A stretch of 5,006 nt of DNA from Planctomycetota bacterium (GTDB lineage Bacteria; Planctomycetota; MHYJ01; JACPRB01), in NCBI GenBank assembly GCA_016200125.1, contig JACQFK010000046.1, positions 1 through 5,006 on the forward strand, in the 5' to 3' direction. A program made the position numbers and the translations under genes. The stretch's first letter is position 1, and every line of letters begins with the position of its first letter. Positions 1 through 5,006 of this stretch are shown piece after piece. The notes beneath the pieces are model-generated. The model was not told the DNA's origin, searched no databases, and was given only the letters and a program-made list of their open reading frames with translations.

Positions 1-834
1 CAGGTCGAGGGCCGAGCCCGGCGGCGGCGTGATCTGCACCGCGTTCCGGCCGCAGAGCGACGTCGCGGCCGACGCGGTCGACTCGAGATGCCGGAAGACC
101 CGCTTCACGCAGACCGCGCAGGTCGGCGACCGCGGCACGCGGATGAGCTGCGACGTGTTCTGCCACAGGTCGAGCGTCTGCAGGCCGCCGGCCAGCGCCT
201 CGCGACGGCCCGAGAGGATCTTGAGCGCCTCGTTCGCCTGGAGCGAGGCCACGACGCTCACCGCCGTGTTGAGCACGCCCGCGGTGTCGCAGGTGGGCGT
301 GGATCCCGGCGCCGGCAGTTCCCCCACCAGGCAGGCGAAGCAGGGCCCCTCCCCCGGCAGCACGGCCATCACCATTCCATAGCTGCCGACGCAGCCGCCG
401 TAGACCCAGGGCCGCCCCAGCTTGACGCAGGCGTCGTTGAGCAGGAAGCGCGTCTCGAAGTTGTCGGTGCCGTCCAGGACGAGGTCGACGTCCTTCGCGA
501 GCTCCTCCGCGTTGGCGTGGTTGACGTCGCAGACCCGGGGATCGAGCACGACTTCCGAGTTGATCCGCGCCAGCTTGGCCGCCGCAGCGGCCGCCTTCGG
601 GAGGTTCGCCTTCACGTCCTCTTCGTCGTAGAGCACCTGGCGCTGGAGGTTGTCGAGCTCGACGAAGTCCCGGTCGCAGAGCCGGACGAAGCCGACGCCC
701 GCCCGGACGAGGTGGTTCGCGAGGGTCGAGCCGAGCGCGCCCAGGCCGATGATCGTCGCGCGCGAGCGGCCGAGGCGTTCCTGGCCCTCCTTGCCGAGGG
801 GGGCGAACAGGACCTGCTTCGCGTAGCGCTTCAT
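1..834 (-). CDS. ThiF/MoeB/HesA-family E1-like adenylyltransferase (C-terminus cut by window edge)
   Basis: The 278 visible residues form an E1-like enzyme of the type that adenylates the C-terminal glycine of a ubiquitin-fold sulfur carrier (ThiS or MoaD) for thiamine or molybdopterin synthesis. Seen: the nucleotide-binding loop GLGALG at residues 30-35, the acidic DRDFVELDNLQRQ block at 54-66 with the expected Asn62 and Arg65, Lys80, and DGTDN at 121-125. Two zinc-type pairs are complete, CFAC (165-168) and CAVC (239-242). TCDTAGVL (181-188) carries Cys182 at the position of the conserved ThiF/MoeB cysteine. After the zinc pair an LCGRNAVQI stretch (260-268) begins a C-terminal extension known from some ThiF-like proteins. 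The frame is still open at position 1, so the end is missing. The ATG overlaps the stop of the upstream membrane protein gene (ATGA, 831-834), implying coupling. No carrier protein gene is visible, so ThiF and MoeB cannot be told apart. The family is sure; the pathway is not. Confidence 0.93.
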   Translation of the reverse strand, partial: MKRYAKQVLFAPLGKEGQERLGRSRATIIGLGALGSTLANHLVRAGVGFVRLCDRDFVELDNLQRQVLYDEEDVKANLPKAAAAAAKLARINSEVVLDPRVCDVNHANAEELAKDVDLVLDGTDNFETRFLLNDACVKLGRPWVYGGCVGSYGMVMAVLPGEGPCFACLVGELPAPGSTPTCDTAGVLNTAVSVVASLQANEALKILSGRREALAGGLQTLDLWQNTSQLIRVPRSPTCAVCVKRVFRHLESTASAATSLCGRNAVQITPPPGSALDL

Positions 835-1433
835 CGCTTCATCACGCGCCGGAGACCGATCGACGCCGCCGCCAGCGCGAGCCCGGCCAGCAGAAAGCCC
901 GCGGAGCTCGCAGGCCAGGACGGGTTCTCGTGCTGGAAGCCGGCGAGATCCGTCCGGTAAAAGACCGGCAGATAGAGGAGGTCGGAGCGGAAGATCCCGT
1001 AGCCCATGACGAAGAAGGGGTTCACGGCCATCGCCAGCGAGATGCGGCGGGAGATCGCCTCGCCCCCCGCGCCCGCGTCGGCCATGCTCCGGATGACCGG
1101 GCCGAAGCAGAAGAGGGTCGACATCAGGAAGCAGACCGCAAGCCCGGCGACGATCTGGGAGAGCTCGCGGGGAGCGCGGGCGGACTCGCAGAGAAGATAG
1201 AGGCCCGCCACCAGCGCGGCGAACGAAAGCAGGAGGAAGGCCAGGGGCCCCCAGAGCCGGGGCGACTCGGCGAAGGAGGTCAGGAACAGCAGGCCGAGGA
1301 CGGCCGTCAGGACGCCCCCGCACGCGATCGCCCTCCGCTTCGGCGGCCGCTCCGAGCTGAGCGCCAGCGCCGCCGGGAGGCCGAAGCCGACGATCAGCGG
1401 CGAGAGATACGCGAGCGTGCGGAAGACGGACAT
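831..1433 (-). CDS. Multi-pass membrane protein of unknown function
   Basis: This 200-residue protein is not one I recognise. It is strongly hydrophobic, with probable membrane segments near residues 9-25, 36-54, 61-82, 92-114, 132-148 and 177-194, so five or six helices. Short charged stretches lie between them, such as SSERPPKRR (26-34) and the basic C-terminus RRVMKR. A more polar stretch at 149-176 could be an external or cytosolic loop. The NPFFVMGYG piece (138-146) faintly recalls late helices of ABC-2 type permeases, but no ATPase gene is next to it and I do not assign that family. The ATG at 1433 is the only good start in the region. It has no properly spaced ribosome binding site but lies just after a TATACT box, so the message may be leaderless. 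Its stop overlaps the ATG of the ThiF-like gene. The coding call is firm; the function is unknown. Confidence 0.85.
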   Translation of the reverse strand: MSVFRTLAYLSPLIVGFGLPAALALSSERPPKRRAIACGGVLTAVLGLLFLTSFAESPRLWGPLAFLLLSFAALVAGLYLLCESARAPRELSQIVAGLAVCFLMSTLFCFGPVIRSMADAGAGGEAISRRISLAMAVNPFFVMGYGIFRSDLLYLPVFYRTDLAGFQHENPSWPASSAGFLLAGLALAAASIGLRRVMKR

Positions 1434-1439
1434 CCCCCT

Positions 1440-1445
1440 AGTATA
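1440..1445 (-). promoter_or_regulatory. Candidate -10 box for the membrane protein/thiF-like pair
   Basis: Read on the minus strand the hexamer is TATACT, one base from the TATAAT consensus, in otherwise GC-rich DNA. It is followed by AGGGGG and then ATG. A start site seven bases past the box would fall on the A of the start codon, giving a leaderless transcript. The region 16-18 bases upstream reads TTCGGT or similar and matches a -35 box poorly, partly because it lies in the heptamer repeats. Sigma factor use is unknown. Confidence 0.4.
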
Positions 1446-1451
1446 AGGAAC

Positions 1452-1544
1452 GAAAACCGAAAACCGAAAAGCGAAAATCGGAGGGGCGCCTCCCTCGCTG
1501 CAGGGAAAGATCCTCCTTCATTCGATTTTCGGCTTTCGCTCTTC
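1452..1544. repeat. Long imperfect inverted repeat made of facing 7-bp tandem repeats (REP/terminator-like)
   Basis: On the plus strand four heptamers run head to tail at 1452-1479: gaaaacc, gaaaacc, gaaaagc, gaaaatc. The opposite arm, read on the minus strand from 1544 to 1524, has gaagagc, gaaagcc, gaaaatc. Positions 1459-1480 pair with 1523-1544 at 18 of 22 bases, including a perfect 9-bp core (1472-1480 with 1523-1531). Inside lie gagg/cctc (1481-1484 with 1512-1515) and an apical stem tccct/aggga (1491-1495 with 1502-1506) with a six-base loop. The right arm touches the cytochrome stop codon by two bases. It could act as a transcript end or 3' stabiliser for the iron operon, or be a copy of a dispersed genomic repeat. 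A single copy cannot decide this. Confidence 0.7.
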
Positions 1545-1842
1545 AGCGTCCGTTCGCCGTGGTGAGATAGCGGAGGAGCTGGTCGCGGTCGGCGTCGCTG
1601 AGGCGGACTTTCTTCTTGGCCAGCATCTCGTGAACCTCGGAGGTCCAGGTCGCGTCGTCGTAGCGGTCCACGGACTTGAGCGCGTGGCAGCCGGAGCACT
1701 TGTCGATGTAGAGCTGCCGTCCGGCCCGGAGGTCGGAGAGCCGCGCCTCGTCGCCGCCGGCCATCATCGGGTCGGGCAGGGGGAGATAGGCGGCGCAGCC
1801 GGCCAGCGCCCCGAGGGTCAGGACGAGGGCGGCGCGCTTCAT
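1543..1842 (-). CDS. Small lipoprotein monohaem cytochrome c
   Basis: This 99-residue protein is predicted to be exported, lipid-anchored and loaded with one covalent haem. Seen: a signal peptide MKRAALVLTLGALAGC with a LAGC lipobox, making Cys16 the likely acylated residue. A Pro-rich linker follows to about residue 28, then the haem-binding CSGCH at 49-53 with His53 as proximal ligand. A C-terminal helical part reads WTSEVHEMLAKKK and then LSDADRDQLLRYL. Met73 is a plausible distal ligand, as in short class I c-type cytochromes where a W...M block precedes the last helix. The ATG overlaps the HemP stop (ATGA, 1839-1842) and has no clear ribosome binding site of its own, so translation is probably coupled. 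It is the last gene of the iron operon. An electron-transfer role near the Feo transporter is inferred from position only; the redox partner is unknown. Confidence 0.9.
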   Translation of the reverse strand: MKRAALVLTLGALAGCAAYLPLPDPMMAGGDEARLSDLRAGRQLYIDKCSGCHALKSVDRYDDATWTSEVHEMLAKKKVRLSDADRDQLLRYLTTANGR

Positions 1843-2018
1843 TTGATCAGGATCAGCTTTCCGTTTCTCGTGACCTGGAGCCGGTACTCCTGCCCGTTGT
1901 GACGGATCGTGATCTCCCGGGAGCTGCCGAAAAGCTCCTCGCTGCGGAGCACCCGGCGGTCCGCCGGGCGGACCTCGACCGCGGAGGACTCGGGCCGGTC
2001 CTTCATTCCGTCTTCCAT
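1839..2018 (-). CDS. hemP: HemP-family small protein
   Basis: This 59-residue protein matches the HemP (hemin uptake protein) family. After a variable acidic N-terminus of about 20 residues comes the family core at 21-59: RRVLRSEELFGSSREITIRH, then NGQEYRLQVTRNGKLILIK, with the typical SEELFG turn and the closing RNGKLIL. There is no signal peptide or membrane segment, so it is probably cytosolic. Family members occur beside haem uptake receptors. In Bradyrhizobium (HmuP) and Burkholderia they are reported to be needed for expression of haem uptake genes rather than for transport itself. I chose the ATG at 2018 because GAGG at 2026-2029 sits seven bases before it. A GTG at 2021 would add one residue. 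Here the gene follows the feo genes and is coupled to a cytochrome, with no haem receptor in view, so its target is open. Confidence 0.85.
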   Translation of the reverse strand: MEDGMKDRPESSAVEVRPADRRVLRSEELFGSSREITIRHNGQEYRLQVTRNGKLILIK

Positions 2019-2022
2019 CACG

Positions 2023-2190
2023 CTACCTCGATCCCGGCGTCCGGACCGGCGAGACCTCCCGGTGCTCGGAGGACTTCGCGCAGCCGCCGCAGGCGATCGG
2101 GGCCTTGCGCCGCCGCGGAATCAGACTCCACGCGAGATACGCCACCGCTCCCGCGACCACGACCGCCACGATGATGCCGTCGAGCAGCAT
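2023..2190 (-). CDS. FeoB-associated CxxC membrane peptide
   Basis: This is a 55-residue protein directly after feoB. One N-terminal membrane helix spans residues 4-24 (DGIIVAVVVAGAVAYLAWSLI). It is followed by a basic stop-transfer run PRRRK and then ACGGCAKS with a CxxC at Cys34 and Cys37, and a polar tail. This is the architecture of the FeoB-associated Cys-rich membrane proteins, which sit downstream of feoB in many bacteria and are proposed to help the transporter in a way not yet settled. This copy has only two cysteines, fewer than many relatives. The basic residues predict that the cysteines face the cytosol. The ATG is well supported by AGGAGGAG just upstream, nine bases separate it from the FeoB stop, and the TAG lies four bases before the hemP ATG. 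Confidence 0.87.
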   Translation of the reverse strand: MLLDGIIVAVVVAGAVAYLAWSLIPRRRKAPIACGGCAKSSEHREVSPVRTPGSR

Positions 2191-2192
2191 GA

Positions 2193-2200
2193 CTCCTCCT
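2193..2200 (-). promoter_or_regulatory. Strong ribosome binding site of the FeoB-associated peptide gene
   Basis: The minus strand reads AGGAGGAG starting at the last base of the FeoB stop codon, four bases after the AGGAGG core to the ATG at 2190. It is the best Shine-Dalgarno match in the window. It fixes the start of a gene too short to be called by length alone, and suggests the peptide is made at high level relative to its coupled neighbours. Confidence 0.75.
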
Positions 2201-4311
2201 CAGCGCGCGATCTGGTACGTCGCGACCGCGCCGATCCAGGCCAGCGTCGTCATGTAGAAGAACGCGAACCCCGCCCACTTCCAGGAGGCCTCCCGCGCCA
2301 TGACCGCGACGGTGGAGCCGCACTGGAGGCAGAAGGCGAAGAACACCATCACGGCGGCCGCCATCGCCGGGCCGTACACCGCCCGGCCGTCGGGCCACTT
2401 CGCCTCCATCATCTGACTCTTGAGGGCCGAATCCTCCCCCTCCTCCGCCGAGAAGAGGATGCCCAGCGTGGACACCACCACCTCGCGGGCCGGGAAGGCC
2501 GCAGGGACCGCGACCGTCGTCTTCCAGTCGAAGCCCGCGGGCGCGAACAGCGGCTGGACCGCCTTGCCGAAGCGGCCGAGGAGGCTCTGCTCGAGATAGG
2601 CGGAGTTGACCGCGCGATCGCGCTCGGCCTCCGTCCGTCCCGCGGGCAGCGCCTTTTCGACCTCGGCGGCCAGCGCCGCCGGGTGCGGGAAGTACGAGAG
2701 CGCCCAGATCACGATCGAGAAGGCGAAGATCACGGTGCCCGCGCGGAGGACGAACTCCCGGCCGCTCAGGAACATCCGCCGGCCGACGCTGCGCGTCCGC
2801 GGCATCCGGTAGGGCGGCATCTCGAGGATGAAGGGGAGCGGGCGGAGCCTCAGGATGAAGCGGTTGATCAGGAAGGCCACCGGGATCGCGACGACGAGCC
2901 CCAGCATGTGCATCGCGAAGAGCGCCGCGCCGGCCCAGAGCGGGCCGTACTTCGGCTCGATGAAGGCGCCGATCATGAGCACGTAGACCGGCAGCCGCGC
3001 GGAGCAGCTCATGAGCGGGGCGACCAGGATGGTCGACAGCCGCGCCTTCGGGTCCTCGATCGTCCGCGTCGTCATGATCGCGGGGACCGCGCAGGCGAAG
3101 CTCGAGAGCATGGGCACGAAGCTCTTCCCGTTCAGGCCCGTCCAGCTGAACACCTTGTCCATCAGGAAGGCCGCGCGGGCCATGTAGCCGGAGTCCTCCA
3201 GGATCGCGACGAAGAGAAAGAGGATGAGGATCTGGGGGAGGAACACGATGACCCCGCCGACGCCCTTGATGATTCCGTTGACGACGAGCTTCTCGAGCAT
3301 CGGATGGCCGGCGAGGGACGCCTGGGCCCAGACGCCCATCTTGCCGAAGACCCACTGGATGCCGTCCATGGCCGGCCGGGCGATCCAGTAGACGGAGGCG
3401 AAGACCAGGAACATGAAGATGCCGAAGATCAGCAGGCCCCCGACCCGGTGGGTGAAGAGGCGGTCGATCGCGTAGGGCCTCGCGGAAGCCGGGGTCTCCG
3501 CCGGCCGGCCGGAGTCGCCGACGAGCCCGTCCAGGTGGCGGAAGCGGAGGAAGGCCTCCGCGCTCACCGGATCGAGGGACGCCGCCTCGAGCACCTTGTG
3601 GGCGCGGGAGCGGGCCTCGACCAGGCCGGGGAACGCGAGCGACGGCTCGACGTCGAAGACCAGCCGGCTCAGGTCGGCCTCGTTGAAGGTGCGGCTCGCC
3701 TGGCGCGCGGCCTCGGCGACGATGCCGCGGGCCTCGACCACCGCCGGGGGCCAGGCCACGGGGGCGAAGCGGGTCCGCGTGCTCAGGGCGCCGGCGATCG
3801 CCCGGCGCAGCTCGGTCAGCCCCTCGCCACGAACCGCGACGGTGGGGACGACCGGCACGCCCAGCCGCGCGGAGAGCGCCGCGACGTCCAGCTTCAGGCC
3901 GCGCTCGCGGGCCTCGTCGATCATGTTGAGCGCGACGACGACGGGGAGGCCGGTCTCGGCGACCTGCGAGACCAGGAAGAGGTTGCGACGGAGGTTCGAC
4001 GCGTCGACGACGCAGAGGACGGCGGCCGGGGCCGGGATCTCCCCCCGGCGGCCCGAGAGGACGTCGATGATGACCTGTTCGTCGGCGCTCATCGCGGCCA
4101 GGCTGTAGGTGCCCGGGAGGTCGATCAGGGTGACCTCGCCTTCCTCGAGCCGGCAGGTCCCCTCCCGGCGTTCCACCGTAATGCCGGGATAGTTCCCCAC
4201 CTGCTGGTTGATCCCGGTGAGGGCATTGAAGAGCGAGCTTTTGCCGGTGTTGGGGTTGCCGATCACGGCCACGAGGGCGGCGGCGGTGGACGCGGGCGCG
4301 GCGCTGCTCAT
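2200..4311 (-). CDS. feoB: Ferrous iron transport protein B (GTPase-coupled Fe(II) permease)
   Basis: FeoB moves Fe(II) across the inner membrane. From the ATG at 4311 it has 703 residues. The cytosolic G domain is complete: G1 GNPNTGKS (18-25), G2 Thr45 in GITVE, G3 DLPG (64-67), G4 NMID (129-132), and a G5-like VAVRGEG (158-164). A helical linker (about 170-280) leads to the membrane part starting at RLFTHRVGG (284-292). The permease core has GKSFVPML (395-402), the SFACAVPAIM gate segment (404-413, Cys407) and APLMSCSARLPVY (431-443, Cys436), the conserved cysteine-bearing elements of the family. The C-terminus has CLQCGSTVAVMARE (661-674) and a final helix. It is shorter than the 773-residue E. 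coli protein but lacks no key motif. The start is chosen because it overlaps the FeoA stop (ATGA) and has AAGGG six bases ahead; a start at 4362 would add 17 non-conserved residues inside feoA. Confidence 0.98.
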   Translation of the reverse strand: MSSAAPASTAAALVAVIGNPNTGKSSLFNALTGINQQVGNYPGITVERREGTCRLEEGEVTLIDLPGTYSLAAMSADEQVIIDVLSGRRGEIPAPAAVLCVVDASNLRRNLFLVSQVAETGLPVVVALNMIDEARERGLKLDVAALSARLGVPVVPTVAVRGEGLTELRRAIAGALSTRTRFAPVAWPPAVVEARGIVAEAARQASRTFNEADLSRLVFDVEPSLAFPGLVEARSRAHKVLEAASLDPVSAEAFLRFRHLDGLVGDSGRPAETPASARPYAIDRLFTHRVGGLLIFGIFMFLVFASVYWIARPAMDGIQWVFGKMGVWAQASLAGHPMLEKLVVNGIIKGVGGVIVFLPQILILFLFVAILEDSGYMARAAFLMDKVFSWTGLNGKSFVPMLSSFACAVPAIMTTRTIEDPKARLSTILVAPLMSCSARLPVYVLMIGAFIEPKYGPLWAGAALFAMHMLGLVVAIPVAFLINRFILRLRPLPFILEMPPYRMPRTRSVGRRMFLSGREFVLRAGTVIFAFSIVIWALSYFPHPAALAAEVEKALPAGRTEAERDRAVNSAYLEQSLLGRFGKAVQPLFAPAGFDWKTTVAVPAAFPAREVVVSTLGILFSAEEGEDSALKSQMMEAKWPDGRAVYGPAMAAAVMVFFAFCLQCGSTVAVMAREASWKWAGFAFFYMTTLAWIGAVATYQIAR

Positions 4312-4565
4312 GGATGGCCCTTCCCGTTGCCGTTCCCGTTCGTCGGCTTGAGCTGGAGCCACTCGGCCTCGCGGAGCCGGAGGCTGACGCGCCAGCCGTC
4401 GAGCTCGACCGTGATGGGATCGCCGAAGGGGGCGATCTGGACGACGCGGAGCCGGGTGCCCGGCAGGAAGCCCATGGCGAGCAGGCGCTGGGTCAGGGGC
4501 CCGCGGCCCGCCACGTGGGCGATCTCGCCGGTCCCGTTCAGACCGAGGTCCTTGAGGCTCTTCAC
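4308..4565 (-). CDS. feoA: Ferrous iron transport protein A
   Basis: FeoA is a small cytosolic SH3-like protein needed for full FeoB activity. The 85-residue product has the family pattern: an N-terminal lead (SLKDLGLNGTGEIAHVAG), then LTQRLLAMGFLPGTRLRVVQ (25-44), then APFGDPITVELDG (46-58) and a closing strand RVSLRLREAEWLQL (59-72). It ends in a low-complexity NGNGNGKG tail that is probably disordered. I chose the GTG at 4565 because GAAGG lies seven bases upstream, the sequence before it is unlike FeoA, and the codon overlaps the Fur stop (GTGA, 4562-4565). A further GTG at 4598 is in frame but would run deep into fur. The feoB start overlaps its stop, so FeoA and FeoB are likely made in step. 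Confidence 0.96.
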   Translation of the reverse strand: MKSLKDLGLNGTGEIAHVAGRGPLTQRLLAMGFLPGTRLRVVQIAPFGDPITVELDGWRVSLRLREAEWLQLKPTNGNGNGKGHP

Positions 4566-5006
4566 GGCCGCGCCTTCGGAAGGGCGCCGGGCCCGCACCC
4601 GGAGCAGTAGCCGAAAATCTTGTGGCTGTGGTAGACGGCGGTAAAGCGGTGGCGCTGGGTGACCATCTCCTGGAGGCGCTCGATGGCCTCCTCTTCGAAC
4701 TCGATCACCTTGCCGCAGGCGATGCAGTAGAGATGGTCGTGGTGGGCGCGGCCGACCATGGGCTCGTAGAGGCGCTTGCCCTTGTCGAAGTCGTGGCCGT
4801 CGATGAGCCCGGACTGGCTGACGAGGGCGAGGGTGCGGTAGACGGTGGCCTTGGAGACGGGGGTGCGGTCCCGGCGGAGGAGCTCGATGAGGTCGTCCGC
4901 GGCGACGTGTCCCTTGACGGAAAGGAGCTTCTGGACCACGCGCTTCCTCGGTCCCGTGAGCTTGAGGCCCCGGGACTTCATGTACTCCTCGATCGCCTTG
5001 AGCTGC
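4562..5006 (-). CDS. fur: Fur-family metal-responsive transcriptional regulator (start probably beyond window)
   Basis: This is a Fur-type repressor that binds DNA when loaded with a metal, most likely Fe(II) given its operon. Numbered from the ATG at 4981, residues 1-60 form the winged helix domain, with RGLKLTGPR (4-12) and the recognition region VSKATVYRTLALVSQSGLI (42-60). The dimerisation and metal domain has HHDHLYCIACG (80-90), an EEE run with Glu97-99, His111, HSH (118-120), and CSGC (126-129). Both CxxC pairs of the structural zinc site and the histidines of the sensory site are present. The frame stays open from 4982 to the edge and encodes QLKAIEEY, which fits the usual Fur N-terminal helix, so the true start may lie outside. 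The ATG at 4981, with GAGGAG just before it, is the alternative, giving 139 residues. Fur versus Zur or PerR rests mainly on the feo context. Confidence 0.94.
   Translation of the reverse strand, partial: QLKAIEEYMKSRGLKLTGPRKRVVQKLLSVKGHVAADDLIELLRRDRTPVSKATVYRTLALVSQSGLIDGHDFDKGKRLYEPMVGRAHHDHLYCIACGKVIEFEEEAIERLQEMVTQRHRFTAVYHSHKIFGYCSGCGPGALPKARP

Noticed and set aside
1485..1490. ggcgcc palindrome inside the hairpin as a possible operator.
   Set aside because: A six-base GC palindrome is expected often in this composition, and nothing else supports protein binding.
88..1565. Long plus-strand frames opposite the ThiF-like and membrane protein genes (88-960 and 930-1565).
   Set aside because: Their composition is charged and repetitive with no recognisable motif, whereas the minus strand has complete conserved motifs or membrane helices.
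1394..1699. A 101-codon minus-strand frame crossing the intergenic repeat.
   Set aside because: It is out of frame with the cytochrome, reads through the inverted repeat and has low-complexity Arg/Pro/Ser content.
2018..3355. A 445-codon minus-strand frame within feoB reaching into hemP.
   Set aside because: It is an out-of-frame reading of feoB, rich in Arg, Gly and Pro. The true small genes at 2023-2190 and 1839-2018 explain the region.
4312..4362. Upstream extension of FeoB to a start at 4362.
   Set aside because: The added residues are charged and unlike FeoB N-termini. The ATG at 4311 overlaps the feoA stop and has a better-spaced ribosome binding site.
1909..4644. A 911-codon open frame on the plus strand opposite feoB.
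   Set aside because: It is extremely rich in Arg, Asp, Glu, Gly and His, with no domain pattern, and lies exactly antisense to feoB, feoA and the small genes. This is a typical GC-rich shadow frame.

Overview
The window is GC-rich bacterial DNA (roughly two thirds G+C by eye). Every gene I can support is on the minus strand, so transcription runs from position 5006 towards 1. Third codon positions are strongly G/C-biased, which opens long shadow frames on the plus strand. No rRNA, tRNA, CRISPR array or insertion sequence is visible. Taxonomy cannot be fixed from this sequence. The combination of high GC, a short HemP protein, a FeoB-associated CxxC membrane peptide and dispersed gaaaatc-type heptamer repeats would fit an uncultivated high-GC lineage such as Acidobacteriota or a neighbouring phylum, but that is an inference.

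Positions 5006 to 1543 hold a compact iron operon, in transcription order: a Fur-family metalloregulator (its start probably lies beyond the window edge); FeoA; FeoB, the ferrous iron permease; a 55-residue FeoB-associated CxxC membrane peptide that is easy to miss; a 59-residue HemP-family protein; and a 99-residue lipoprotein carrying one CxxCH haem site (cytochrome c). Fur/FeoA, FeoA/FeoB and HemP/cytochrome each overlap by 4 bases (GTGA or ATGA). The other two junctions are 9 bases and 4 bases wide. The genes are therefore probably co-transcribed and partly translationally coupled.

Positions 1434 to 1542 are the only real intergenic gap. It holds two facing arrays of degenerate 7-bp repeats around a small inner hairpin. 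Together they form a long imperfect inverted repeat just after the cytochrome stop codon. A TATACT box follows, six bases before the next ATG, which suggests a new and possibly leaderless transcript.

Positions 1433 to 1 hold a second coupled pair: an unrecognised multi-pass membrane protein, overlapping by 4 bases a ThiF/MoeB/HesA-family adenylyltransferase that runs off the left edge.

Working model: Fe(II) enters through FeoB with help from FeoA and the CxxC peptide, and the Fur protein senses the metal and may control its own operon. HemP and the tethered haem protein are the unusual additions and point to a link between ferrous iron uptake and haem or redox chemistry at the cell envelope.
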